NCBI RefSeq assembly: GCF_030077735.1
Contig: NZ_JASJEU010000013.1
Coordinates: 186,001-250,000, forward strand
Origin: Gordonibacter faecis
GTDB taxonomy: Bacteria; Actinomycetota; Coriobacteriia; Coriobacteriales; Eggerthellaceae
Direction of reading: 5' to 3'
DNA: 64,000 nucleotides
Shown: positions 8,043 through 17,298 of the stretch, piece by piece
How the letters are laid out: every line of letters begins with the position of its first letter
Position numbering within the stretch: position 1 is the stretch's first letter
Notes under the pieces: generated by a model
Databases searched by the model: none
Told to the model about the DNA's origin: nothing
Seen by the model: the letters and a program-made list of their open reading frames with translations, nothing else
Program-made: the position numbers and the translations under genes

Positions 8043-10466
8043 CTAGTTCATAACCGTGACGACGGGTTCTTCGACCGGCTTATAGGGCTTGCCCGGCTCA
8101 TAGGAAGCGAAGTCGCCCTTTTCGGCAATGATCTCGTGCGGTAAGGTGTCACCTTCTTGCACGGGGTAGATCTTGCAGAGCATGCTCTTGATGGCCGATC
8201 CAATGCCGCCCTGTCCGGTGCGGAACGCCTCGGTCATATTGTTCAGGTTGGATTCGTAGGTGCCGTAGAAGTTGGGTTCGGCTCCGTCCTGTTCGGGGAA
8301 CCACCAGCCGTGCTCGGCGTGAACGCGGCCGGGCATTACCTCTATGGTTTCCTTGACTTTCTGCTTGAAGCGCGCTCCGCGGCTGTTTTCGACCCAAATC
8401 CAGTCGCCATCCTTTACGCCGTATTTCTTGCAGTCTTCGGGGCTCACCATGATGAGCGGGTCGGGGTGGAACTCGCGCATGGTGGGCAGCTGACGATGCT
8501 CGGAATGGAAGAACTCGAACGAACGACCGCCGCCGGACAAAATGATGGGGAACTCTTTGTAGGTTTCAGGCGTGGATAGAGGGCTCTCGGGTGGCTCGAT
8601 GTGGTATGGCAGCGGGTCGACGCCCCAGTGGTCGTAGCCGAACGACCACAGTTCTATGCGGCCTGTGGGCGTGTTAAAACCGGGCTGGCCGTCGGGGCGT
8701 AGCATGCCCTTCTCGTACTTACGGTATGTGGCGTCCCAGTCCCAATACGCCGTGCCGTTGCAACTGTTCTCGCTCGGGTTTTGCACCGTGTCTTCCCAAG
8801 TACGGTTATATTCAGTACCACCAGGTGCCAGCTGATCGGTGAGATACCAGGTGCACCATTCTTTGTCGTCTTTCCATGGCCAGTGTTCGGGCTTAATGCG
8901 CTTGCCCAGTTCCAGGCAAATCTGTTCGTCAGATTTTGCCTCGTAATAATCAGTTACTTTTACCATGGTGCGCACGGGTGTCCACCAGGTGCGACAGGAG
9001 TTGCGCTCGCAGCTCATGGCCACGGGCAGCACGATGTCAGCCAAAGCTTGCGCTGTGGGCGTCATGAAGGGGTCGGCCACAACAATAAAAGGAACCTTCA
9101 TAAGCGCAGCGCGCGTGCGTGCGGGGTCCATGGATGCGCAGGCGAGCGCGTTGGAGCTTTGAATCCAGAACATCTCGATGGAGTAGGGTTCGCCCGTTTC
9201 AATGGCGGCCAAAATGGCATCGGTGTCGGCGCACGACACAATGTTTGATTCGTTAATGCCCGAGGTGGCGGGGATAAGCTTTTTTGCATACACTTCAGGG
9301 TCGATGTATTCGTCCCCCAAGCCGTAGCGCTTTTCAATAAGGTAGGCGCAACGGTAAAGCGCGTTGCCGCCCGGGTTGTCGATGTTGCCCGTGATAGCCA
9401 TGAGATCGGCTACTGCTTCGGTCACGCCGAGCGCCGCGATTTGTTGTTCGAATGCGAGGCCCCATTGGCATGCGCAGCTCGACGACGTGGCGATGAGGCG
9501 CGCAGCACCACGTAGGGTGTCGGCGTCGACCTCGCAGAGCGGACTTGCCCACTCGGGAGTTTTGTCGGCAACGCGCTCGGCGAGTGCTTCAAAACCGTAG
9601 CACCAGTTATCAACGAACTCGTGATCGTAAAGATCTTCGGCAATAACAACGTTGAGCAGCGCCATGGCCACGATGGCATCGGTGCCAGGTCGGACGGGAA
9701 GCCAATAGGCTGCGCGTGCACCCCACCACGTGAGACGGGGGTCAACGGAAATAATCTTCGAACCCATTTGCACGCACTGCACCAACCAGTGACCCAAGAA
9801 CCCGTCGGCATTCGACTTGATGGGTTCGTTGCCCCATACGAGGATCACACCGGGCACCTGCCACTCAGGATTCGCATAGCGATCGTGATGGGCTTGTGAG
9901 GCATCCACAATGATCATGTCGCCGTACTTGGCTGATGTCCCGATCATGCGGGGCAGGTAGCACGCGAAACCAGTGAAGCCGAACGTGGACACGTTGGGCG
10001 TTTCCATGCAGGCCGATGCGAAGTAGGGCACCTGCCAGCCAATGTTGCGGCCGGTACCGTGCACGACCACGATGGACTGGGAGCCGTACTCCTTCTTAAT
10101 GGAAAGCACACGCTCGGTGATCTCGTCGTAGGCTTCGTCCCAGCTGATGCGTTCCCACTTGTCCTCGCCGCGCTCACCGGCGCGCCTCATCGGGTACTTC
10201 AGTCGGTCGGGATGATTGACGGCTTCAGGCATATCGAGGCAGCGCATACACAATTTGCCGTTGGCGACGGCGTTGAGCGGGTCGCCTTCCACTTTCTCAA
10301 GCTTGTTATCTTTGGTGTACAACAGCACGCCGCAGCCCATGTGGCAGCCAGGAGGCGACCAATGAGTCGTGCGCGTGACGGTGAATTCACCTTCCTGCCA
10401 CTGCCATTCTCCCTCGTGATAGGCTGTGCGGTCGATCTTGTCCAGATACTCTTGGTAATCGGCCAT
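8043..10466 (-). CDS. Molybdopterin oxidoreductase, DMSO-reductase superfamily (M1)
   Basis: An 807-residue catalytic subunit. The N-terminal Fe-S region has Cys41, Cys45, Cys73 and Cys76 (GCHMGC ... LCMRC), a CX3C version. The molybdopterin domains follow (DKWERISWDEA; GTGRNIGWQ). Motif TGFACYLPR places Cys169 where the protein ligand to Mo is expected. Late motifs are FHSEHRQ and HGWWFPEQ, then a dinucleotide-binding C-terminal domain. No Tat signal, so cytoplasmic. It is translated with FeS1. M2 is a close paralogue (shared YHEGEWQW near the N-terminus), and LuxR2 lies between them. By family resemblance it may reduce or dehydroxylate a small organic compound; the substrate cannot be assigned. 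The ATG at 10466 follows GAAAGGAGC. Confidence 0.9.
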   Translation of the reverse strand: MADYQEYLDKIDRTAYHEGEWQWQEGEFTVTRTTHWSPPGCHMGCGVLLYTKDNKLEKVEGDPLNAVANGKLCMRCLDMPEAVNHPDRLKYPMRRAGERGEDKWERISWDEAYDEITERVLSIKKEYGSQSIVVVHGTGRNIGWQVPYFASACMETPNVSTFGFTGFACYLPRMIGTSAKYGDMIIVDASQAHHDRYANPEWQVPGVILVWGNEPIKSNADGFLGHWLVQCVQMGSKIISVDPRLTWWGARAAYWLPVRPGTDAIVAMALLNVVIAEDLYDHEFVDNWCYGFEALAERVADKTPEWASPLCEVDADTLRGAARLIATSSSCACQWGLAFEQQIAALGVTEAVADLMAITGNIDNPGGNALYRCAYLIEKRYGLGDEYIDPEVYAKKLIPATSGINESNIVSCADTDAILAAIETGEPYSIEMFWIQSSNALACASMDPARTRAALMKVPFIVVADPFMTPTAQALADIVLPVAMSCERNSCRTWWTPVRTMVKVTDYYEAKSDEQICLELGKRIKPEHWPWKDDKEWCTWYLTDQLAPGGTEYNRTWEDTVQNPSENSCNGTAYWDWDATYRKYEKGMLRPDGQPGFNTPTGRIELWSFGYDHWGVDPLPYHIEPPESPLSTPETYKEFPIILSGGGRSFEFFHSEHRQLPTMREFHPDPLIMVSPEDCKKYGVKDGDWIWVENSRGARFKQKVKETIEVMPGRVHAEHGWWFPEQDGAEPNFYGTYESNLNNMTEAFRTGQGGIGSAIKSMLCKIYPVQEGDTLPHEIIAEKGDFASYEPGKPYKPVEEPVVTVMN

Positions 10467-10718
10467 GATGCTCCTTTCCTCGTTTCATGCCGCCCGTCTG
10501 TTGCAGGCTCTCGCACTCTTCGATTCTAGGGAGGGGGCTGGTGTGTGACATGCCGCCTCGCATCCTATTTTGATACGCGCCGGCGCTCCGCCATGGGGTG
10601 CAGATGCTAATTTGCGCAGTCGGACAGCAAGCATAATGACAACATGAGAGAAGAAAGCGTCCAGTAGACGTCAGGCTGTGGCCGATCCATGCGAAGGTAC
10701 GCCTTATCTTGGGAAAAA

Positions 10719-10739
10719 GGCCTAATACCTCACGCCCTA
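10719..10739 (+). promoter_or_regulatory. 21-bp candidate LuxR2 operator, copy 1
   Basis: Bases 10720-10739 read GCCTAATACCTCACGCCCTA. A copy with two mismatches over 21 bases lies at 12591-12611, upstream of M2. This copy is in the 477-bp gap between divergent M1 and LuxR2 (10467-10943). The rest of that gap shows no gene, and I could not assign promoter hexamers confidently. Confidence 0.55.
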
Positions 10740-10882
10740 TCTTAGTTCGGAGGTGCTTTCCTGTGGTTTATGCTAAACGCAAAAGGAGCAGATGAAGAGA
10801 GAAGAGGTGTTAGCTGAGCGGTTTGCGGAGGTTCGAGGGTGCGTGATATAACAGGCGGGCGCATCCGTCCCTTGAGGAGTTG

Positions 10883-10893
10883 ATGAGGTGCGG
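10883..10893 (-). promoter_or_regulatory. CCGCACCTCAT box upstream of LuxR2
   Basis: On the minus strand this reads CCGCACCTCAT. The same core recurs upstream of M2 (12630-12643) and MFS1 (15698-15712). It lies about 50 bases before the LuxR2 start codon, so it could mediate autoregulation. Confidence 0.45.
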
Positions 10894-10943
10894 ACCGTCG
10901 AATACATCAGGGGGATTTCGGCGAGATAATGGGGGTTTGATCG

Positions 10944-12578
10944 TTGAAACTAGATCATGAAACTGATTTCATGCAGGATTTGATTGGCGATGGCAAGAGT
11001 GAATGGGTGCTTGTCAATCCTCGCATGTTGCTTGGCCTTGTGGGTGCCGTTGCCTGTTACGCATGGTTGTTTTTGATGATGGGCACCTCGGCGTTTGTGC
11101 CCTTTGTAGGAGTTTTGGATGGGGCCGTGGGCGGCGCTCACTTCTGCTTTGCCTTCGGAATTATGGCTTCACTCACGATAACATGGTTCTTCTCGGACTT
11201 CTTTTCGCCGCGCAAGCGTATTCAATTTTCTCTAGGATTTCTCTGTACTGTTTTGGGATCGGCGGGACTGTGGTTTCTCGGCGGGGATTGGCTGTGGCTT
11301 ATGCCCTCAGCGGCGCTTATGGGTATGGGGTTTGGTCTGATCTATGTGTTGTACGGCGAGTTTGTGTGCGTACATTTTCATGCTTCCATCAAGGCGTATC
11401 TCTTGGGTATTTTTTGCTGCGCCTTTGTGGTGTGCGCGGGTCTTCTGTTTGCGGGCCCTCAGATGGGGTTTTTCTTTGGGCTGTTGTTTCCTACGGTGGC
11501 TTTTGCGGCGTATGCATGCGTATATGCGTTTTTCCGCTTGGGGAGGCGTCCTATTGTTGACAAGAAGACGTCCGACGCGCGCAACCGTGTTGTGTGGCGG
11601 TCGTACTTGGCGACGGCGACTGCTGGTATGGCAGCAGGATTTGCGGTGGGGTGCCTTCTCTCAAGTGAGCCGGTGCACTCGTGGGCTTATGGCATCGTTG
11701 AGGTTTTGGCGGTAGCGACCAGTGCCTTTCTGCTGGTGGATTCCTGTCGGAAAAACCGCGTTAACGAAACTATCACCATGCGCTTTTTCCTGCCTTTTGC
11801 GGCGGTATTGGCGTTTCCTCTTATGTTTGTGCCTCAGCCGTTCAAGTTTGTGTTTGCCGTGCTGCTGTTGTGTGGGTCGTTGTTTCCCATTACCTGTTCG
11901 CTTTCGGCTATCTGCAAGCATATCGTGCTCTGCGATTTATCGGCGGTGCGAGCCTTTTCCTTTGGTCGCCTTATCTGCTTTGCGGGCATTGCTCTTGGTA
12001 TGGCTTTAGCGTTCGTTGGTTTTTCTCGCTCTGAGGTTTCGGGCTACCCTTATGAGGTTGCTTCGGCCGCAGCGGTAGTGGTGTTTATGATATTAGTCAT
12101 TTTTTCGGCTTCATTTGTTATGACGGAGGATAATTATCCCGACGAAGCGCGTATTAAGCCCACGGGACTTGACGATTCCGAGGGTTCGGTGGCTGCCGAT
12201 GTAGGCAGGGGCGTGCCCATCCGCAAGTTGGAAACCGTCGAAGCAGAAATGGCAGCCGAGCAAAACGGCGAAGGTGCATCAGGGGAGGAGCATCCCAATC
12301 GTCCTGGCATCTTCCACATCAAGTGCGAAATAGTTGCGCGAACGTACGGCTTGTCTAACCGGCAGCGTGAGGTGCTCGGCATGTTGGCGAAGGGTCGCAA
12401 TGCCGACTATATAACTGAAAAGCTCATTATCTCTTCGCACACAGCCAAGGCACATATCTATAACATCTATCAAAAGACCGGCGTCCATTCGCGCCAGGAG
12501 CTCATGGACTTGGTGGAGAATGTCGACGTGAGCAACGCCGGTTCCCTTTTGCAAGACATTCTGAGCGATCGTGCATAA
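10944..12578 (+). CDS. Membrane-anchored LuxR-family transcriptional regulator (LuxR2)
   Basis: A 544-residue protein. Residues about 30-395 are a polytopic membrane domain of roughly twelve hydrophobic segments. An acidic linker follows (about 400-465), then a C-terminal LuxR helix-turn-helix: LSNRQREVLGMLAKGRN ... HTAKAHIYNIYQKTGVHS. It starts at TTG 10944, chosen because GGGGG precedes it by eight bases; an in-frame ATG at 10971 is the alternative. It lies between M1 (divergent) and M2 (same strand, 151 bases on). The shared 21-bp motif in both intergenic regions suggests it controls both paralogous enzymes. A ligand-sensing role for the membrane domain is inferred. Confidence 0.87.
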   Translation: MKLDHETDFMQDLIGDGKSEWVLVNPRMLLGLVGAVACYAWLFLMMGTSAFVPFVGVLDGAVGGAHFCFAFGIMASLTITWFFSDFFSPRKRIQFSLGFLCTVLGSAGLWFLGGDWLWLMPSAALMGMGFGLIYVLYGEFVCVHFHASIKAYLLGIFCCAFVVCAGLLFAGPQMGFFFGLLFPTVAFAAYACVYAFFRLGRRPIVDKKTSDARNRVVWRSYLATATAGMAAGFAVGCLLSSEPVHSWAYGIVEVLAVATSAFLLVDSCRKNRVNETITMRFFLPFAAVLAFPLMFVPQPFKFVFAVLLLCGSLFPITCSLSAICKHIVLCDLSAVRAFSFGRLICFAGIALGMALAFVGFSRSEVSGYPYEVASAAAVVVFMILVIFSASFVMTEDNYPDEARIKPTGLDDSEGSVAADVGRGVPIRKLETVEAEMAAEQNGEGASGEEHPNRPGIFHIKCEIVARTYGLSNRQREVLGMLAKGRNADYITEKLIISSHTAKAHIYNIYQKTGVHSRQELMDLVENVDVSNAGSLLQDILSDRA

Positions 12579-12590
12579 AGGCACTTCAGG

Positions 12591-12611
12591 GGCCTAATCC
12601 CTCACGCCTTA
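12591..12611 (+). promoter_or_regulatory. 21-bp candidate LuxR2 operator, copy 2
   Basis: Bases 12592-12611 read GCCTAATCCCTCACGCCTTA, nearly identical to 10720-10739. It begins 12 bases after the LuxR2 stop codon and about 120 bases before the M2 start. Confidence 0.55.
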
Positions 12612-12629
12612 CTCTTCTGTTTAGCGTCT

Positions 12630-12643
12630 CGCACCTCATGAAA
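12630..12643 (+). promoter_or_regulatory. CGCACCTCATGAAA box upstream of M2
   Basis: An exact 14-base match to 15699-15712 (upstream of MFS1). Its core is also found inverted at 10883-10893. It is 86 bases before the M2 start codon, in the expected activator-binding zone. Confidence 0.5.
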
Positions 12644-12729
12644 GGTCGCTCCTTTTTTCCTATTGTTCGCTGCGAGAGCTGGCGGTGATGTGTCGCTGCT
12701 GGCTCGAGACCAGAGAGGAGAGAAGGCAG

Positions 12730-15267
12730 ATGCTATTTGATTATCGCGCGTTTCTCGACAGTGTCGACCGCAAGGCCTACCACGAAGGGGAGTGGCAATG
12801 GGAGGAGGATGGCTACACCGTCACCAGAACCTATACCTACTCGGCTCCGGGGTGCCACGATTCCTGTGGTGTGCTTATGTACACCAAGGATGGCACGTTG
12901 GAGAAAGTGGAGGGCGACCCGCTTGACCCCTGTGCGAATGGGCGGTTGTGTATGCGCTGCCTCAACCTGGTGGAAGGCGTGAATTACGCCGACCGTCCGA
13001 AGTACCCGCTGCGTCGCGTAGGTGAGCGCGGCGAGAACAAATGGGAGCGCATCAGCTGGGAAGAGGCGCTTGACGAGATTGCCGAGTGGATTCGCGTGCA
13101 CATTGATGAGGCGGGCCTTGGGCGTGAGTCTATCTTTGTGAACCACGGCACCGGGCGCAATATTTCATCGTGGGTGCCGTTTTTGGGTGGGGCGTGTTTA
13201 GGCACGCCAAATATTGGCGCTATTGGCTTCTCCGGCTACTCGTGTTATCTGCCGCGTACGTGCGGCACGGCGGCTGGCATCGGTGACTTCCCCATTGTGG
13301 ATGCTTCCGAAGGTCACGAAGATCGCTACGCGAACCCCGAATGGGAGCGACCCGATGTGGTAGTTATTTGGGGCTGTGAGCCGTTGCGTTCGAATGCCGA
13401 CGGCTATTTGGGTCACTGGCTGAATGTGTGTATGCAAATGGGAACGGAGTTCATCTCGGTAGACCCGCAGCTTACCTGGTGGGGCGCGCGGGCGGAGTAC
13501 TGGCTGCCCATCAGACCTGCCACCGACCTGGCTCTCGCGCTGGCGTGGCTTAATGTCATCACGTCCGAAGACCTTATTGACCATGAGTTCGTGGACTGCT
13601 GGTGCGCCTACTATGACGAACTGAAGGAACACGTGGCGCAGTTCACGCCGGAGTGGGCGTCCGAGATTTGTCTCGTGCCGGCTGAGGACATAGCAGCAGC
13701 TGCGCGCTTCTACGCGAACGCCGAGCGTGGTGCCATCCAGTGGGGCCTCGCGTTTGACACGCAAGTGGACTCCATCCAGCTGTGCCAGACTGTGAGTAAC
13801 CTCATGAGTGTATGCGGCAATATCGACCGTCCGGGTACCAATATCCTCGTTCGCAATGGGTTCGAAATCAACCCTGGGTACGCTACGGCGCAACTCTACT
13901 GCGATCCGGATACGTTCGCAAAGAAACTCACAGTGGACCTGGTGCATCCGGGTTGCGTGCAGTTCATCGGCATGGCTGATTGCGACGCCGTGAACCGTGC
14001 CTTCGAGACGGGCGAGCCGTATCCCATCAAGATGTTCTGGTCGCAGGGCTCCAATGGCATTGCCTGCTCCGCCACAGCAGCGCCGCGTGTGCACAAGATG
14101 CTGCAGAACGTGGAATTTTGCGTGGTGGCTGACCCGTATATGACGCCGACTGCGGTCGCGTATGCTGACATCTTCCTGCCGCTGAAGACCACGGCTGAGC
14201 GCGATTCCATGCGCGTGTGGTGGACGCCGCTGCGCGCCATGAAGGCTGTGAGCGAATGGTACGAGGCGAAGTCTGACGAGGAACTTATTGTTGCGTTGGG
14301 CAATAAGCTGAACCCCGAACTCTTCCAGAAACGCTGGCCCACGTTGGACGCGCTTTTACAGGACTACCTGGACGTAGGCTTTAACATCTACGACCCCGAC
14401 ACAGGCAAGAGTTACAAGAGTGCTGGCCGCTCGAAGGCTGGCATGGTGGAAGTGGACGACGTTCACACCGACTACTGGAAGAAGCACCACGACGACGGGG
14501 AGTGCTCGTTCGATGCGCTCGTGCGCAAGGGTGGCTACGAGTACGACGACTTCTGCGCCACGTATCGCAAGTACGAAAAGGGCATGCTGCGCCCCGACGG
14601 TCAGCCCGGTTTCGCCACGCCGACGGGTCGCATCGAACTGGTGCCGTTCAACACGTTTACCGCATGGGGTATTCCGCCTTTGGCTGAACACGTGGAATCG
14701 CTTACGGCGGATCGCTGGCTAAACGACCCCGAGTTCCACAAGGAATACCCGTTCATCTGCATCAACGGTTCGCGTTCCTATGAGTTCTTCCATTCAGAGA
14801 ATCGCCAGCAGGCCACCATGCGCGAGTTCCATCCGTGGCCTCTTGTTAAGGTAAGTCCGCAAACGGCCGAAGAATATCAGCTGACTGAGGGCGAATGGAT
14901 CTGGCTTGAGAATACGGAAGGCCGCTGCCGTCAGAAGGTGACGATCGACCCTACACTCAATCCGAACTACGTACACGCCGAGCACGGCTGGTGGTTCCCC
15001 GAGCAGGAGCCAGCTTTCCCGAACCTGTATGGCGTGTTTGACTGCAACATCAACAATCTGACCGCCTCCTATGAAACGGGCTTCGGCGGTATCGGCAACC
15101 CGCTTAAGAGCATCTGCTGCAAGATTTACAAGTGCACTGATGAGGTGGATGAACCTTCGCCCGGTGAGGTTGTGACGAAGCTCGGCGGATTCCGCAACGA
15201 CTACGTGGCCGGCCAGCCCTTTGCATGGACGACCGACAACACGACGCGCGAGGGAGGGCGTTTCTAA
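12730..15267 (+). CDS. Molybdopterin oxidoreductase, DMSO-reductase superfamily (M2)
   Basis: An 845-residue catalytic subunit closely related to M1 (shared N-terminal YHEGEWQW). Fe-S cysteines are Cys42, Cys46, Cys74 and Cys77 (GCHDSC ... LCMRC). Motif SGYSCYLPR gives Cys172 as candidate Mo ligand. The late motifs FHSENRQ and HGWWFPEQ are present. It is longer than M1, with an extra segment around residues 545-600. No export signal. The start at 12730 is preceded by GAGAGGAGAGAAGG; in-frame ATGs further upstream lack a ribosome site. The stop overlaps the FeS2 start (TAATG), so the two subunits are coupled. Likely controlled by LuxR2. Substrate unknown. Confidence 0.9.
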   Translation: MLFDYRAFLDSVDRKAYHEGEWQWEEDGYTVTRTYTYSAPGCHDSCGVLMYTKDGTLEKVEGDPLDPCANGRLCMRCLNLVEGVNYADRPKYPLRRVGERGENKWERISWEEALDEIAEWIRVHIDEAGLGRESIFVNHGTGRNISSWVPFLGGACLGTPNIGAIGFSGYSCYLPRTCGTAAGIGDFPIVDASEGHEDRYANPEWERPDVVVIWGCEPLRSNADGYLGHWLNVCMQMGTEFISVDPQLTWWGARAEYWLPIRPATDLALALAWLNVITSEDLIDHEFVDCWCAYYDELKEHVAQFTPEWASEICLVPAEDIAAAARFYANAERGAIQWGLAFDTQVDSIQLCQTVSNLMSVCGNIDRPGTNILVRNGFEINPGYATAQLYCDPDTFAKKLTVDLVHPGCVQFIGMADCDAVNRAFETGEPYPIKMFWSQGSNGIACSATAAPRVHKMLQNVEFCVVADPYMTPTAVAYADIFLPLKTTAERDSMRVWWTPLRAMKAVSEWYEAKSDEELIVALGNKLNPELFQKRWPTLDALLQDYLDVGFNIYDPDTGKSYKSAGRSKAGMVEVDDVHTDYWKKHHDDGECSFDALVRKGGYEYDDFCATYRKYEKGMLRPDGQPGFATPTGRIELVPFNTFTAWGIPPLAEHVESLTADRWLNDPEFHKEYPFICINGSRSYEFFHSENRQQATMREFHPWPLVKVSPQTAEEYQLTEGEWIWLENTEGRCRQKVTIDPTLNPNYVHAEHGWWFPEQEPAFPNLYGVFDCNINNLTASYETGFGGIGNPLKSICCKIYKCTDEVDEPSPGEVVTKLGGFRNDYVAGQPFAWTTDNTTREGGRF

Positions 15268-15605
15268 TGAAAGGCATTCTGGTTAATTACGAATTCTGCA
15301 CGGGCTGCCACTCCTGCGAGGTGGCGTGCAAGAAGCACCTGGACCTGCCGGCAGGCGAATTCGGTATCAAGCTGACCGAGACAGGCCCTTACGAGTACGA
15401 GGGCAAAACGGGCAAGGAGCGTTGGGAGTGGACGTGGCTTCCCGTGCTCACCAAGGCGTGCGACATGTGTGTCGATCGCACTGAGAAGGGCAAGCTGCCC
15501 ATGTGCGTGCAGCACTGCCAAGCCTGGTGCATGTACTACGGCGAGGTGGAGGAACTGGCCAAAAAGATTGACGGCACCTCACGCTGCGCTTTACTCACGC
15601 AGTAG
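15267..15605 (+). CDS. 4Fe-4S ferredoxin-type electron-transfer subunit (FeS2)
   Basis: A 112-residue protein with CTGCHSCEVAC and CDMCVDR...LPMCVQHC, enough for two [4Fe-4S] clusters. It is very similar to FeS1 (both begin MKGILVNYE), matching the M1/M2 paralogy. The start codon overlaps the M2 stop by one base, indicating translational coupling and a 1:1 partner role. It is followed by 238 bases without a gene before MFS1, which include a CGCACCTCATGAAA box. Confidence 0.9.
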   Translation: MKGILVNYEFCTGCHSCEVACKKHLDLPAGEFGIKLTETGPYEYEGKTGKERWEWTWLPVLTKACDMCVDRTEKGKLPMCVQHCQAWCMYYGEVEELAKKIDGTSRCALLTQ

Positions 15606-15697
15606 CCAGTGCGTCTCCTTCGGCATTGTACCTGATCAACAGCTTGTGTAATCCCTCGTTTCCTATGTTTGTAGAGCCTTTTTTGCAAGATAGGAAA

Positions 15698-15712
15698 CCG
15701 CACCTCATGAAA
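15698..15712 (+). promoter_or_regulatory. CCGCACCTCATGAAA box upstream of MFS1
   Basis: It shares CGCACCTCATGAAA with 12630-12643. About 50 bases upstream, GTAATCCCTCGTTTCCTA (around 15649) loosely echoes the 21-bp motif of the M1/M2 promoters. This suggests MFS1 belongs to the LuxR2 regulon. Confidence 0.45.
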
Positions 15713-15843
15713 CTTTGGACGAACGGGAACAGAATCCTGATCGTCCGCTCGAGCGGACACCTAAGGGGAGCTGTTTTTGAGAGAGGAGGAGACGTCCACC
15801 ATCCTTTTGTCCAATTCGCATCAAGCAAGGAAAGGTGTAAGAC

Positions 15844-17157
15844 ATGGTAGAAGAAAAGAAGGGGATCCATCGTGCTTGGCTCGTCTTCATCGGTGTATGC
15901 ATGATGATGGCTGGCGGCATGGGGTTAGTGCTCAACGTCATGGGCAACTTCTTCGTGCCGATGGCGTTGCAATTCGGGCTCGTGACACCCGAGGGTAAGC
16001 CCGACGTGACGCAGGTGACGTTGCTCATGACCGTGTACTCGTATGTCATGCTTGTATGGCTGCCGTTTGCTGGCCGCCTGTTCGACAAGGTGGACGCGCG
16101 CGTGCTGTTCGGGGTCGGCGGCCTGTGCGTCGTGGCGGCTGTGGCGTTGCTCGGTGTGTGGGGCGACGTATGGCAGATCTACATTTCCGGCGTGCTGCTT
16201 GGCCTCGCTGGTCCGATTATCTTCCTGGTCGGTCCGTCGGTTCTGATCAACAACTGGTTCGCGCCGAAGCAGGCCGGCAAGTTCCTCGGCATCGCCTCAG
16301 CGTTTACGGGTGTCGGTACGTTCGTGTGGTCTCCGCTGTTCGCAGGCCTCATCAAATCCATAGGCTACCAATCGTCATTCTTCGTAGAAGCCGCGATCTC
16401 AGCTGTGCTTATACTCATCCCCGCCGTGTTCTTCTTCCGCACGCGCCCCGAGGATGTGGGACTTGCGCAGTACGGTATTGAGAAGGAGACGGCCGAAGGT
16501 GCCGAGCCGGCGAAGAAGAGCGGCGTGTCTGGCAAGTTTGCTCTCGGTACCGTGGCGTTCTACTGCATTTTTGTGGCGGCCTGTCTCATCTCGCTCGGCG
16601 GTGGCTACAAGTCCATGATGCCGACGGCTGTGCAGTCGGTTGGTGGCACGGAGCTTGCGCTGCTGGGAGCTTCCATGATCTCAGCCGCGGCTGTAGGTAA
16701 TATTCTTGGCAAGATTACGCTTGGTACTCTGTCGGACAAAATTGGCATTATGAACTCCATGGTGGCGTTTGCCGTGGTGAGCATCATCGGGTTTGCGCTC
16801 ATGGTGTTCATGATGGGCGACAACCAGGTACCCATGCTGGCTGCTGGCTTCTGCATTGGTACAGGCGACGCCATGATGTCGGTGGGTCTGCCCTTGCTCA
16901 CGCGCCATTGCTACGGTGACCGCGACTACGCCAAGATTTATTCGTATCTGAACATGGGCATCGCCGTACTCGGTGGCCTCGGCGCGACGTTCGTCGCCCT
17001 TGTGGCTTCTATGGCGGGAGGCTTCCAGGCAGCGTATGGCTGCGGTATTGGGTTCGAGATTGTCATCGCCCTGGCCATCATTGTGGCCGTAGTGACGGCG
17101 AAGAAGTTCCGTGACAAGTGGACGGAAGAGGGCGAGCCCGAGAAATCCCGCTCGTAG
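15844..17157 (+). CDS. MFS transporter (MFS1)
   Basis: A 437-residue integral membrane protein with about twelve hydrophobic helices and a central hydrophilic loop (about residues 205-225, EKETAEGAEPAKKSG). The loop between helices 2 and 3 carries GRLFDKVDAR, a variant of the MFS GxLaDrxGrr motif. It resembles the oxalate/formate and monocarboxylate antiporter branch. It presumably imports the organic substrate of a neighbouring molybdoenzyme or exports the product (inference). The ATG at 15844 follows AAGGAAAGG. It is preceded by a CGCACCTCATGAAA box and followed by an intercistronic hairpin and a second MFS gene. Confidence 0.87.
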   Translation: MVEEKKGIHRAWLVFIGVCMMMAGGMGLVLNVMGNFFVPMALQFGLVTPEGKPDVTQVTLLMTVYSYVMLVWLPFAGRLFDKVDARVLFGVGGLCVVAAVALLGVWGDVWQIYISGVLLGLAGPIIFLVGPSVLINNWFAPKQAGKFLGIASAFTGVGTFVWSPLFAGLIKSIGYQSSFFVEAAISAVLILIPAVFFFRTRPEDVGLAQYGIEKETAEGAEPAKKSGVSGKFALGTVAFYCIFVAACLISLGGGYKSMMPTAVQSVGGTELALLGASMISAAAVGNILGKITLGTLSDKIGIMNSMVAFAVVSIIGFALMVFMMGDNQVPMLAAGFCIGTGDAMMSVGLPLLTRHCYGDRDYAKIYSYLNMGIAVLGGLGATFVALVASMAGGFQAAYGCGIGFEIVIALAIIVAVVTAKKFRDKWTEEGEPEKSRS

Positions 17158-17188
17158 AGACTTGCTCCGCCGAAGGATGTTCGTTTCG

Positions 17189-17224
17189 CGCGTGCTGCTG
17201 CGTCTGAGCTGGCGGCAGCACGCG
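17189..17224 (+). terminator. GC-rich intercistronic hairpin between MFS1 and MFS2
   Basis: Stem CGCGTGCTGC/GCAGCACGCG (17189-17198 with 17215-17224). No T-tract follows, so it may stabilise or partly attenuate the transcript rather than end it. Similar hairpins occur at 27210, 28591 and 55252. Confidence 0.5.
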
Positions 17225-17298
17225 TCCTCTAGGCTGATTTTGTACACGGGTGGGGAAAGCGACGCCGCGTGCGGCGCGCGACAGATAGGTGGTTTGCA

